A stretch of DNA of 64,000 bases, taken from positions 434,001-498,000 of the forward strand of contig CANNCV010000002.1 of the NCBI GenBank assembly GCA_947503245.1. The letters are read 5' to 3'. The first letter of the stretch is position 1, and the number at the start of each line of letters is the position of its first letter. Origin of the DNA: an uncultured Sphingomonadaceae bacterium (GTDB lineage: Bacteria; Pseudomonadota; Alphaproteobacteria; Sphingomonadales; Sphingomonadaceae). Positions 18,184-28,900 of this stretch are shown in pieces. The notes under the pieces are model-generated. The model was given only the letters and a program-made list of their open reading frames with translations. It ran no database searches and was not told the origin of the DNA. The position numbers were made by a program, and so were the translations under genes.

Positions 18184-18247
18184 GTTGCTGCGGCATCTAT
18201 CAGGGAAAGATGCCGCCCAAATTACAGTATTATATTGACGTCAGATG

Positions 18248-18589
18248 TTAGGCTTGGTCAGCCTTGGCGACCTGCTTTTCATCCATCAATGTTGCCAGCT
18301 CACCAGCCTCGAACATTTCCATCATAATGTCAGAACCGCCAACAAATTCGCCTTTGACATAAAGCTGAGGAATGGTTGGCCAATCAGAGAAGGTCTTAAT
18401 GCCTTGGCGGACATCCATATCCTGCAACACATCAACGCTTTCATATTCAACGGCCAAATGGTCCAAAATGGCCACTGCCCTGCTGGAGAAACCGCACTGC
18501 GGAAAGAGCGGTGTGCCCTTCATAAACAACACTACGTCATTACCGGCGACCATATTGCCGATCTTCTGGTTGATATCGTCTGACATCAT
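18248..18589 (-). CDS. grxD: Monothiol glutaredoxin (Grx4 family)
   Basis: VVLFMKGTPLFPQCGFSSRAVAIL...WPTIPQLYVKGEFVGGSDIMMEMFEAGEL. Confidence 0.95.
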   Translation of the reverse strand: MMSDDINQKIGNMVAGNDVVLFMKGTPLFPQCGFSSRAVAILDHLAVEYESVDVLQDMDVRQGIKTFSDWPTIPQLYVKGEFVGGSDIMMEMFEAGELATLMDEKQVAKADQA

Positions 18590-18612
18590 AAAATTCCTTT
18601 TTGCTGTGTTGT

Positions 18613-18849
18613 CTATGAAGTGGGAAGTGCGGTTGTGAGTTGCAAGGCATGAAGCACTCCGCCCATCCGGCCACCCAGCGCCGCATAAACGGCCTTATGC
18701 TGGTTTACCCTGCTGACACCGCGAAAACTCTCTGCGACAACATGGGCAGCATAATGATCTCCATCCCCTGCAAGATCGGTTATCGTCACTTGCGCATCGG
18801 GAATGGCGGCGACAATCATACTCTTAATATCTTCTGCTGCCATTGGCAT
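18613..18849 (-). CDS. BolA-family protein
   Basis: DAQVTITDLAGDGDHYAAHVVAESFRGVSRVNQHKAVYAALGGRMGGVLHALQLTT; next to grxD. Confidence 0.92.
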   Translation of the reverse strand: MPMAAEDIKSMIVAAIPDAQVTITDLAGDGDHYAAHVVAESFRGVSRVNQHKAVYAALGGRMGGVLHALQLTTALPTS

Positions 18850-18899
18850 AATATAGGCTTTCTTTGGGTATGCCGCGACTTTACGGCAAGCATGAAAAC

Positions 18900-19226
18900 T
18901 CAGCTATTTTCTTGAGTGAACTGACGGCGCGCTTCAATCATATGCTCTTCCAGAGCAGCGCGCACTGCGGCATCGTCCACATCAACACCGGCGGATGTGA
19001 GATCGCCCAATAATTTGCGGATCACATCTTCATCACCTGCTTCTTCAAAATCTGCCTGCACAACCGATTTTGCATAAGCATCGGTTTCTTCCGCAGTCAG
19101 TTTCATTTTTGCAGCGGCCCATTGGCCCACCAATTTGTTACGCCGAGCGGTAATGCGGAATTCAACTTCCTCATCACGCGCCATCTTGTTTTCAAATGCT
19201 TTTTCACGTTCGTTAAAACCAGTCAT
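18900..19226 (-). CDS. DUF1476 / ATPase inhibitor zeta-subunit family protein
   Basis: MTGFNEREKAFENKMARDEEVEFRITARRNKLVGQWAAAKM. Confidence 0.93.
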   Translation of the reverse strand: MTGFNEREKAFENKMARDEEVEFRITARRNKLVGQWAAAKMKLTAEETDAYAKSVVQADFEEAGDEDVIRKLLGDLTSAGVDVDDAAVRAALEEHMIEARRQFTQENS

Positions 19227-19323
19227 GCACAAATCCCTCTAACATCTGACTGTTGATCGTCAGCTAATATAATGAAACATAGTTTGCCTGCCAAAACCGC
19301 GCAAGCACTGGCAAGGGGCCAGA

Positions 19324-20319
19324 TCAGATTTTTACCACCAATTTGCCCAGTGCCTTACGGTCAGCCAATTTGGCAATGGCTTTTGGTGCATCCTCAAAGC
19401 TGAATATCTCTGAGATTTTGGGGCTGATTTTGCCTTGCTTCCAAAGGTCGAACAGCTCCGCAATATTTTCGGCATTGCGTTTTGGTTCACGCGCAGTGAA
19501 CGCGCCCCAGAATACGCCGCAAACATCACAGCTTTTCAGCAATGTCAGATTAAGCGGCAATTTCGCGATGCCAGCGGGGAAACCGACGACAAGAAAGCGC
19601 CCTTCCCACGCAATAGAGCGTACCGCCGGTTCGCTATAATCGCCGCCAACAGCGTCATAGATAATGTCTGCGCCATTTGGCCCAACGGCTTCTTTGAATT
19701 GCTGGCTCAGCGCTTTAGACTGCGCTTTGTCAAAAGGTTGGCGTTCGTAAATGACTGTGGCATCCGCACCGCTGGCCTTTGCCATCTCGGCTTTTTCTTC
19801 GCTTGAAACCGCAGCAACGACGCGCGCGCCATAGGCTTTGCCCAGTTCAACCGCTGCCAAACCAACACCGCCCGCGGCACCAAGCACCAGCAATGTCTCA
19901 CCAGCTTTGATATGGCCGCGATCTTTCAGCGCATGGATGGACGTGCCATATGTCATCAACAAAGATGCACCCTCTTCAAAAGAGAATTGTTCCGGCAAAC
20001 GATATACCGCAGCAGCAGGGACTGTGATCTTCTCAACCAGTCCGCCAAAGCCGATGCCAGCTATGACGCGGTCACCCGGCGCATAATCGGTAACGCCCTC
20101 ACCCACAGCTTCGACAATGCCGGCAACTTCACTGCCCGGCGCAAAAGGCCGTTGCGGGCGCATCTGGTATAAATCCTGAATGATCAGCGCATCGGGAAAG
20201 TTGATTGCACATGCTTTAACGTCCAGCAGCAGCTCACCCTTGCCAACTTCAGGTGCATCCACCTCATTAATTGTCAAAGTCTCGGGTCCACCTGGCTGAT
20301 GCGATTGCAAAGCGCGCAT
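19324..20319 (-). CDS. Zinc-independent NADPH:quinone oxidoreductase family (MDR)
   Basis: GSEVAGIVEAVGEGVTDYAPGDRVIA...GETLLVLGAAGGVGLAAVELGKAYGARV. Confidence 0.92.
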   Translation of the reverse strand: MRALQSHQPGGPETLTINEVDAPEVGKGELLLDVKACAINFPDALIIQDLYQMRPQRPFAPGSEVAGIVEAVGEGVTDYAPGDRVIAGIGFGGLVEKITVPAAAVYRLPEQFSFEEGASLLMTYGTSIHALKDRGHIKAGETLLVLGAAGGVGLAAVELGKAYGARVVAAVSSEEKAEMAKASGADATVIYERQPFDKAQSKALSQQFKEAVGPNGADIIYDAVGGDYSEPAVRSIAWEGRFLVVGFPAGIAKLPLNLTLLKSCDVCGVFWGAFTAREPKRNAENIAELFDLWKQGKISPKISEIFSFEDAPKAIAKLADRKALGKLVVKI

Positions 20320-20410
20320 ATATTCTCTCCTGTTGCCGGAATATGATTTTCTAAAAACGCCATATCCTAATGGCGGGAGCGGTCAAGCAGTGGCTAAGGT
20401 CAGGCCTGAA

Positions 20411-20665
20411 TCAATCACTCTCAAATTGTTCACCAGAAGGCGGTACAGGTGGTTTTGGTTCACCGCCAGATGGTGATTGCGGTTCAACCTTGGTCTTCAT
20501 GGCATAGCGGCCCGCATAGAGCAGTGCGCCTAATAAGGCCGCAGAACCGACAGCCGCACCAACTTTGGCACCGGTCGACCATTTGCCTGATTCTGGGTTA
20601 TCTTTGGCCTGAGAATCTACTGTATTTTCGGCAGTCTCATCTTGCTTTGGGGTTTTGTCTGTCAT
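20411..20665 (-). CDS. Small single-TM hypothetical protein
   Basis: Charged N-terminus, GAKVGAAVGSAALLGALLYAGRYAM helix, Pro-rich C-terminus. Confidence 0.55.
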   Translation of the reverse strand: MTDKTPKQDETAENTVDSQAKDNPESGKWSTGAKVGAAVGSAALLGALLYAGRYAMKTKVEPQSPSGGEPKPPVPPSGEQFESD

Positions 20666-20809
20666 TGATGATCCTTTGATTTGCTTCTCAACATATCGGA
20701 GCCAGAAATGGGTTCGTCAATATTGCTGCGTAACGATTTCACGCAATACGCATCAGACATTGCATATTTTCCGCTTTTCTAAGCTGCGTTCTGCGACTAT
20801 TTAGGGCTT

Positions 20810-21328
20810 ATGCAAATCGTCATAAATATTTTGATTATTCTAGCCTCTGTAGCTGCCATGGAATTTGTCGCTTGGTGGAGCCACAAATATATCATGCATG
20901 GCTGGGGCTGGGCCTGGCACCGTGACCATCATGAGCCGCATGACAATGTGCTGGAGAAAAATGATCTATTTGGTGTTGTCGGCGCAGTGATCAGCATCTC
21001 AATGTTCTTATGGGGCAGCCGCCTGCTACTGGGCGAATGGGCCTTTCCATCCGCAACCTATATTGGCATTGGCGTTATGATTTACGGCGCGATTTACACG
21101 CTCATCCATGATGGATTGGTGCATCAGCGCTATTTCAAATGGGTGCCCAAAAAGGGCTATGCCAAGCGTTTGGTGCAAGCACATAAGCTGCACCACGCAA
21201 CCATTGGTAAAGAGGGCGGCGTCAGCTTCGGCTTTATCCTTGCCGAAGACCCGGCCAAGCTGAAGCAGGAATTAAAACGCCAGCGCGAACAAGGTGTTGC
21301 CGTTGTCCGTGACGCTATTGGTGCCTGA
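20810..21328 (+). CDS. crtZ: Beta-carotene hydroxylase (fatty-acid hydroxylase superfamily)
   Basis: EFVAWWSHKYIMHGWGWAWHRDHHEPHDNVLEKNDLFGVVGA...IYTLIHDGLVHQRYFKW...HKLHHA His motifs. Confidence 0.95.
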   Translation: MQIVINILIILASVAAMEFVAWWSHKYIMHGWGWAWHRDHHEPHDNVLEKNDLFGVVGAVISISMFLWGSRLLLGEWAFPSATYIGIGVMIYGAIYTLIHDGLVHQRYFKWVPKKGYAKRLVQAHKLHHATIGKEGGVSFGFILAEDPAKLKQELKRQREQGVAVVRDAIGA

Positions 21329-21370
21329 TTGCCACATCCGCGTAACAATCAAGCACGCAAAGGCTTTTGT

Positions 21371-21721
21371 TTAGATAAATAGTGTTTTTGGATCAGCTAT
21401 TGGTTGTTCTTTTTGTGCGGCCAGCAATGCAACGACAGAGCGTATCACAACCCAGATGGTGACGGCCAAAAGAATAAGATAGCCAATCAATACCAGCGCC
21501 AGAACGATGCCAACAATCGAGCCTAATAAACCGAACAAAAAAGTGCGGATATGAAAAGAATAATGGCTGACTTCCCAAGACTTGCCCGCCTCACCCTTCC
21601 AGATAACCGCTAGCACCAGGCCAATAATACCCGTTATGCCAGTTACAAATGACGCCAAATACAGCAATGCAACAATTGTAGGTTGATTAAATTGAAAGCC
21701 GTTAGCTGCTTTACCACTCAT
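21371..21721 (-). CDS. DUF4870-like membrane protein
   Basis: Hydrophobic ORF with TIVALLYLASFVTGITGIIGLVLAVIWKGE. Confidence 0.65.
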   Translation of the reverse strand: MSGKAANGFQFNQPTIVALLYLASFVTGITGIIGLVLAVIWKGEAGKSWEVSHYSFHIRTFLFGLLGSIVGIVLALVLIGYLILLAVTIWVVIRSVVALLAAQKEQPIADPKTLFI

Positions 21722-21797
21722 TGAAAATCCCCCGATATGTTTAGTGATGTTTGTCAATTATCAGAGACGGCAACCAAAAACCAGCAGATTGCCATTT

Positions 21798-22661
21798 TTA
21801 GCTTTTGGTTGGTGCAGAGCGGCCAGCAAATATTGTTAGGCCGATGCCTAGCAAGATAACCAGTCCGCCGATCGCTAAACGCAATGTCAATGCTTCATCC
21901 AGCAACACTACGCCCCCCAATGCCGCAATGGCTGGCACGGACAATTGCGCCACCCCTGCATTGGTAACGCTGATATGCGGCAGCACGGCATACCATATGG
22001 CATAACCAAGGCCAGATGTAATCGCACCAGATGCAATGGCGAGCACAACGCCATAAGCGCTGATATGCACGGGAAAGCTGGTCACGAACAGAAAGCCAAG
22101 CGCCAATGGCACGGCCAGCAGGAAATTGCGGGCCGTAATCCGCAGCGGGTCATCTGCGCCGCGGCCTAGCCAGCTATACACGCCCCAAGCAGCGCCAGAC
22201 ATGGCCATGGCAATGGCAGACCATAAAGGCGGCGCGGCCAATCCCGGCAATAACAGCCAGACCAAACCGCCCATCGCCATGATGAGCCCGGTCCATTCTA
22301 ACGGGCCAGGCCGCGTGCCAGTGGCAATCGCCAAACCCTGCATGGTAATCTGGACAAAGGCGAACAAAATCAATGCGCCGGTTGCCGCGCTGAGTTCAAG
22401 ATATGCCCATGAAAAACACGCGGCATAAACAAATAAGGCGGCAGGCATAACCATGCCGGAAATACCCGCATCACGGCGCGGCATCGGCCATCTACGATTC
22501 TGTATAACATATAGCACGATCAAAAATAGAGCACCCGAACCCAGCCGGGTACCCGTAAAATTGCCCCAATCGATCGCCCCGCTGGCCAAAGCCTCTCGGT
22601 TCAGCAGCGAGTTACCGGCAAAAGCCAGCAGCGCCAATATGAGCAATAATATTGTCCGCAC
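21798..22661 (-). CDS. DMT/EamA-family transporter
   Basis: About 10 TM, two EamA-like halves. Confidence 0.88.
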   Translation of the reverse strand: MRTILLLILALLAFAGNSLLNREALASGAIDWGNFTGTRLGSGALFLIVLYVIQNRRWPMPRRDAGISGMVMPAALFVYAACFSWAYLELSAATGALILFAFVQITMQGLAIATGTRPGPLEWTGLIMAMGGLVWLLLPGLAAPPLWSAIAMAMSGAAWGVYSWLGRGADDPLRITARNFLLAVPLALGFLFVTSFPVHISAYGVVLAIASGAITSGLGYAIWYAVLPHISVTNAGVAQLSVPAIAALGGVVLLDEALTLRLAIGGLVILLGIGLTIFAGRSAPTKS

Positions 22662-22679
22662 AGATCAGCCTGTCAAAAC

Positions 22680-23321
22680 TTATGCGGCAGGCGCAAAAAC
22701 AATGGGTCCGCCCAATTCGAGCGACTTTTTATACGCTGGACGTTCCTGCATCTTGGCAAGATAGCGGCCAAGCTCAGGATAGTCGCCAATCAGCTGTGCC
22801 GCCGTGGCAACCTCCAGCAAATAGCACAGGTTAATATCCGCGCCGGTGAGGCCATCGCCAACCAGAAAGTCACGGCCAGACACAGCATCATTGGCATAGC
22901 TCAGCAACTTCACCACCTCGCCATGGATAAAGGGTGTCAGCACATCGCCCAGCCCACCAAAACGCGGGGCGAGAGCAGAGAGTATGACCGACATGCTCAT
23001 TGTTCCCTCTGCAAAATGCAGCCATTCCAGATAGCGCGCACGATCGGCATCGTCAGGCGCAGGGGCAAGTTTTCCTCCAGAGTCAAAACGCTCAATCAAA
23101 TATTCAATGATCGCGCCCGATTCCACCATGGTTTCCCCATCGACAATAACCGTTGGCGCTTTGGCCAGCGGGTGAACTTCCGCCAATGCTTCAGGAGAAC
23201 GAAAGGTCGTCGCATCACGACTATGGCGCACCATATCATAGGCAATGCCCATTTCTTCCAGCAGCCAAATGATGCGGGTTGAGCGGGAATATTCAAGATG
23301 GTGCAAAGTGATCTGGGTCAT
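22680..23321 (-). CDS. Glutathione S-transferase family protein
   Basis: RIIWLLEEMGIAYDMVRHSR...VHPLAKAPTVIVDGETMVESGAIIEYLIERF. Confidence 0.92.
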   Translation of the reverse strand: MTQITLHHLEYSRSTRIIWLLEEMGIAYDMVRHSRDATTFRSPEALAEVHPLAKAPTVIVDGETMVESGAIIEYLIERFDSGGKLAPAPDDADRARYLEWLHFAEGTMSMSVILSALAPRFGGLGDVLTPFIHGEVVKLLSYANDAVSGRDFLVGDGLTGADINLCYLLEVATAAQLIGDYPELGRYLAKMQERPAYKKSLELGGPIVFAPAA

Positions 23322-23518
23322 GGTTGTTCCTTATTCGGACCTGAAATATGCGGAGAACCTAGTAGCTGATGCGCACCCTCACAAGAAAAACCGCCGCGAC
23401 CTATGAGATGGATCGTAAATGACCGCGTAAAGGCACGGCAGCCCCCATCGTCATTCCGCACTCTTGTCATTTCGTACTATACGTCTTTCCCCATCATCAC
23501 TCCCCCTCCCCGCACCAT

Positions 23519-23602
23519 CGTCATTCCGGACTTGATCCGGAATCCAGTGCCATGAGTGAATGCGTGTGTTTCTCTGGATTCCGGATCAAGTCCGGAATGA
23601 CG
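23519..23602. repeat. 29-bp perfect inverted repeat, palindromic REP/MITE-like element
   Basis: CGTCATTCCGGACTTGATCCGGAATCCAG (23519-23547) and exact reverse complement (23574-23602). Confidence 0.9.
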
Positions 23603-23651
23603 TTTATGGATTTACCGCATGGTGTTTATGGATGAATGAGAAAATGGGGGT

Positions 23652-25139
23652 CTAGTGCCCGACTACACCCAGACTCTCAAAGGGTTTTTCATGATCGCTA
23701 AAGCGTTCCACCATAGAGGCGCTGGCTTGGTTTAAGCCGATAATCTCAACCTCTTTGCCCTCTTTCTGCAAACGTGCGACGATTTTTTCCAACATGCCAA
23801 TAGCGGAAATATCCCAGAAATGCGCATTATGGACGTCGATAACCACCTTATCGATATTGTCCTCGTTAAACTCCATCGCCTCATACATCAGGTCGACCGA
23901 GCCGAAGAATATCTCTCCCCCAAAATCATAAAAATGGGTGCGTCCTTCAACCCGCACATCCATGCGCACCAATTGGCGCACTTTATATGCGAAGAATATA
24001 CCGGAGAGCAGCACACCGGTCAGCACACCCATTGACAGGTCATGCGTCCACACCACCACGGCAACCGTAGCAACCATGACAATATTTGACGGCAGGGGGT
24101 GCTCGCGAATTTCCAAAAAGCTCTGCCAGCGAAATGTGCTGATGGAGACGAAAATCATAATCGCCACCAATGCCGGCATGGGGATCAGCGCGACCCATTG
24201 GCCCAATGCGACGATCAAAATAAGCAGCATCACACCAGCAACAAAGGTCGAGAGCCGGTGACGGCCACCCGATTTGATGTTGATAACCGACTGCCCAATC
24301 ATCGCGCAGCCGCCCATGCCACCCAGAAAACCAGTCACAAAGTTGGCAATGCCCTGGCCATAGGTTTCCAGCTTTTTATCGCTGCGTGTTTCGGTCATAT
24401 CATCGACAATGCCTGCAGTCAGAAGCGACTCCAACAGTCCGACCGCTGCCATGGCGAGCGAGTAAGGCGCGATAATCACCAAAGTTTCCCAAGTGATAGG
24501 GATTTGCGGAATGTGGAAAATGGGCAAACTATCGGGCAGCGCGCCTTCCTCTCCCACCGTGTTGACATCAATGCCATAATAGATGGCAACAGCGGAGATC
24601 AGCACGATCGCCACCAAGGGCGATGGCACGGCTTTGGTGATATAGGGCAAGCCATAAATGATGGCGAGACCAGCCGCGACCATGAGATAGGTTGGCAGAT
24701 TAAGTGCATCGCCGGTTAATTGCGGCAATTGCGCCATAAAAATCAAGATCGCCAAGGCGTTGACAAAACCGGTAATGACCGAGCGCGAGACAAAGCGCAT
24801 CAACAGGTCGAGCCGGAGCAATCCAGCAATGGCCTGGAAAATACCCATCAAAATCGTCGCGGCGAAAAGATATTCCACGCCATATCCCCGCACCAAGGGG
24901 CCGACCAGAACAGCAACCGCCGCTGTCGCTGCCGAGATCATGCCGGGACGACCACCGACCAGCGCAATAATCACTGCGATGGAGAAGCTGGCATAAAGAC
25001 CAACACGCGGATCAACTCCCGCGATGAGGGAAAAGCCTATCGCCTCTGGAATCAAAGCCAGAGCAACGACCAAACCGGCCAGAAATTCAGAACGTGGGTT
25101 GGTAAGCCAATCCCTTTTAAAATCGCGATGAATGGCCAT
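23652..25139 (-). CDS. SulP-family inorganic anion transporter with STAS domain
   Basis: [30 protein letters not shown]...[26 protein letters not shown]...C-terminal STAS. Confidence 0.95.
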   Translation of the reverse strand: MAIHRDFKRDWLTNPRSEFLAGLVVALALIPEAIGFSLIAGVDPRVGLYASFSIAVIIALVGGRPGMISAATAAVAVLVGPLVRGYGVEYLFAATILMGIFQAIAGLLRLDLLMRFVSRSVITGFVNALAILIFMAQLPQLTGDALNLPTYLMVAAGLAIIYGLPYITKAVPSPLVAIVLISAVAIYYGIDVNTVGEEGALPDSLPIFHIPQIPITWETLVIIAPYSLAMAAVGLLESLLTAGIVDDMTETRSDKKLETYGQGIANFVTGFLGGMGGCAMIGQSVINIKSGGRHRLSTFVAGVMLLILIVALGQWVALIPMPALVAIMIFVSISTFRWQSFLEIREHPLPSNIVMVATVAVVVWTHDLSMGVLTGVLLSGIFFAYKVRQLVRMDVRVEGRTHFYDFGGEIFFGSVDLMYEAMEFNEDNIDKVVIDVHNAHFWDISAIGMLEKIVARLQKEGKEVEIIGLNQASASMVERFSDHEKPFESLGVVGH

Positions 25140-25328
25140 AGTGGCAACCCTTTAAAAGGCCGTGCGGAACGGCAAAAATTCATGAAAATTTGAAAGCAAG
25201 AGATTGCCCGTGCTGCGGCGCAGCATTTTCTGAGCGCACTAATGGAGTCAAATGCCGCGAAATGCAACCATAAGCAGCGGCAAATAATGTGGTTGGCAAT
25301 TTTCCTGATGACGCATATCGACAATATC

Positions 25329-25874
25329 ATGCCGAATGCCGATAATGATTTTGCCAATCTCACTAATCTCGCCTATCTATACGTGATTGCTATGGGTTCT
25401 AACCGCAGGCACCGCATTCATGGCCTGCCACGACAGGTTCTGGTCCGCGCCATGCAGCGGCTAAATGAAGGTCCGACAAAAATTGTGCGCCAATCCTCCA
25501 TCATAGAAAGCCTGCCCATAGGTCCATCACAGCGCAGCTATGCCAATAATGCCATCATCCTTGCCAGTAATTTACAGCCTTTGGAAATGCTGGATTGGCT
25601 AAAAAACATGGAAAGCGAATTTGGCACCCGTCATAGGCGGCGCTGGACCAGCAGGACGCTTGATCTGGACATTATTTTGTGGCGAGAAGCATTTTGCGCA
25701 GCGGATTTGTCTTGGTGCTCACCTAGCCTTACAATTCCGCATTGCCATATGCGGGAACGTGATTTTGTTTTGGGGCCTGTATCGCAAATCGCTGGGTCAT
25801 GGCGCGATCCGATTTCCGGCTTGCGCATCAGGCAATTACACCATCGACTGAAAAAACCGCTGAGCAAAAGCTAG
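25329..25874 (+). CDS. folK: 2-amino-4-hydroxy-6-hydroxymethyldihydropteridine diphosphokinase
   Basis: GSNRRHR...YANNAIILASNLQPLEMLDWLKNMESEFGTRHRRRWTSRTLDLDIILW...IPHCHMRERDFVLGP. Confidence 0.9.
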   Translation: MPNADNDFANLTNLAYLYVIAMGSNRRHRIHGLPRQVLVRAMQRLNEGPTKIVRQSSIIESLPIGPSQRSYANNAIILASNLQPLEMLDWLKNMESEFGTRHRRRWTSRTLDLDIILWREAFCAADLSWCSPSLTIPHCHMRERDFVLGPVSQIAGSWRDPISGLRIRQLHHRLKKPLSKS

Positions 25875-25960
25875 GCGGTCACGCGAAAACAGGCCCGCGC
25901 TTTTCCTCTTTTCTTTTGCCTATTCCAAGCGCATGGGGGACTCACGATTTGCCTCTTGTG

Positions 25961-28900
25961 ATGAGTGATATGCATATGCCTGACACTATGGCCATTCCCG
26001 ATCTTAGCAATGATTATCTGCGCCCTGAAGCAGATGTGGTTTCCACTCTGTTGAGCAGTCTGGAGCTGGATGAGAACCAGCGCAAATTGGCGGTCGATAC
26101 AGCTGAAACGCTGGTCAACAGGCTGCGCCAATCTGCCGATAAGCTGCACATGGTCGATGCTTTGCTACAGCAATATGGGCTTTCCACAGCCGAAGGCGTA
26201 ACGCTTATGCGGCTGGCGGAATCATTGATACGCACACCAGACTTCTCCACTGCGCGGATATTGGTACGCGATAAGCTGGGCGATGCCGATTGGGGCTTTC
26301 ACGCGGGCAAAAGCCCTTATGGACTGGTCAATCAAGCCACCAACGGCCTGCGCCTTTCTGCTGGTTGGATCAGTGCATCTGGCGGTGTTGCTGCGCGCAA
26401 CCTGCTCGCCAAATTGGGTGACCGTGTGCTTGAAGGCGCGGTCGAACAGGCGATGGGCATGATGGGTGAGCATTTTGTGCTGGGCACCACCATTGCCGAT
26501 GCTGTGAAACGATCAAAAAAAGCACGCAGCAATGGCAGCACGCATAGCTATGACATGCTGGGTGAAGCGGCGCATACGGCCAAAGATGCCGAGCGCTATT
26601 TTGCTGCTTATCATGATGCTATTACCTATTTAGGGCAGCAGGGCTTCATTAATGACGCGCCCCAGCGTCGCCCCGGCATATCTGTGAAATTGTCCGCGCT
26701 GCATCCGCGTTATGAATATGCCCATCGTGACGCCTGTGTCCCTGCATTAACAGAGCGTTTGATGATATTGGCAAAAGCCGCAAAGGCTGCCGGTATTGCG
26801 ATGACCATAGATGCGGAAGAAGCCGACCGGCTGGAAACCGAAATCTTGATTATCCACGCGCTGATGACCACGCCAGACTTGGCCGATTGGGACGGGCTTG
26901 GCATTGTGGTGCAGGCTTATCAGCGCCGCGCAATGCCGCTGATCCAATGGTTGGCAGCTATGGCGCGTGAGCATGACCGTCAAATTGCCGTACGACTGGT
27001 CAAAGGGGCCTATTGGGATAGCGAGATTAAACGCGCGCAGGAAATGGGCTTGGAGAGCTACCCCGTCTTCACCCGTAAGGAAAATACCGATCTTAGCTAT
27101 CTGGCATGTGCACGTGCCTTACTGAATGCGCGTGATTGCATCTACCCGCAATTCGCCACCCATAATGCCCATACCGCCTGCGCCATTGCCATGATGGCTT
27201 CATCTCCCTCCCCGGCGAAAGTGCCATCACAATCTGGTCAGCAAAATACCCCCGGATTTGAATTTCAAAGGCTGCACGGCATGGGGCAGGCATTGCATCA
27301 GGCTTTGGGCACAGAATATGGCGTGCCGACACGCATTTATGCGCCGGTTGGCAATCACCGGGACTTACTGCCCTATCTGGTGCGGCGTTTGCTGGAAAAT
27401 GGTGCGAACAGCTCCTTTGTGAACCAGCTTATGGATCTGGATATTCCAGCCGAAGAGATTGTCAGCGACCCGATCGCCAAGATATTGGCAAACGAAGAAG
27501 CCGCCAATCCACGTATTCCTGCCCCTATTGACCATCTAAATGGCGATTTTCTGGGGCCAGACGGGTTTGACGATGGCATTGCTGCGAGCGGTTTTGGGGA
27601 AACCCGCAAAATTGCCAAAGGCGACGATATCAGCCAGTCTGCGCAAGAAGCACTCTATGAAGGCTATGGCTCAGCAGCAAATACATGGTCCGCAGCAAGC
27701 ATGGTCGCAGGGCTAAGCAACAGCGGAGAAGAACGCAATATAATTAACCCTGCCAATTTTCAGGATAATGTCGGCATAGAAAGCCGCGCCGCAGCTGGCA
27801 CAGAGGCCGATATAGTGGCTGAGGCTATTAAGGCGGCTAGCGCTGCAAACTGGGCGCAAACTGACGCTGCCGAGCGCGCACAATGCCTGAACCGCTTGGC
27901 CGATCTGCTGGAGCAAGAGACCGCCACTTTGGTGGAGCTGTGCGTGCGCGAAGCAGGCAAGGGCCTAAATGATGCGATTGCAGAGATCCGCGAGGCCGTT
28001 GATTTTTGCCGCTATTATGCAGTGCAGGCACAAGCGCCGTCAGTTGCATCTCGCCAACCGCTAGGCACCATGGCCTGTATTTCACCATGGAACTTCCCGC
28101 TGGCAATTTTTCTGGGCCAGGTGACCGCTGCTCTGGCCGTGGGCAATAATGTTATTGCCAAGCCCGCCGAGCAAACACCGCTTATTGCCGCGCAGGCAAC
28201 CCGCCTTGCCTATCAGGCCGGTATTCCCAAAGACGCTCTGCAATTGCTGATCGGTGATGGCGCTGCATTAGGCTCTGCATTAACCGCACATCCCGGCGTC
28301 GATGGCGTTGGCTTCACCGGCTCCACAGCCACCGCCAAACGCATTGCGGCCAGCCTTGGCGAGACAGGCCGCGGCCTTGTGCCCTTGATTGCGGAAACGG
28401 GCGGCATCAATGCCATGATAGTCGATTCCACTGCATTATTGGAACAAGCGGTGAGCGATGTCGTCGCCTCTGCCTTTCAAAGCGCTGGCCAGCGTTGCTC
28501 AGCATGCCGCATCATCTGTGTGCAGGACGATATTGCGGATAATTTCTGCGAGATGCTGAACGGTGCCATGGCCGAACTGCGCATCGGCAATCCGGCTGAT
28601 GCCGCCACGGATGTCGGCCCAGTCGTCGATAATGCCGCACAAACCAAGATAATGGATTATATCGCCGCGATGAGCAGCCGCTTTGCCGTGATTGGTCAAA
28701 CCCCGCTGCCTACAGACCTGCCACAAGGGCATTTCGTTCCGCCCACTGCCTTTGTGGTCAACAAAATTGCCGATGTTGAGCAAGAAATCTTTGGGCCGAT
28801 ATTGCATATATTGCGCTTCGCCGCAGATGAGCTGGACAGCATGATGGCCGCCATCAATGCATTGGGCTTTGGCCTCACAATGGGCCTGCACACCCGTATT

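Noticed and set aside
17975-18238. 87-aa + strand ORF MKNYQPEKLAQ...
   Set aside because: Runs through the sigma-54-like box, hairpins and intrinsic terminator; no Shine-Dalgarno or family. Interpreted as an RNA gene instead.
24099-24719. 206-aa + strand ORF
   Set aside because: Antisense to SulP; low-complexity H/Q/R-rich translation.
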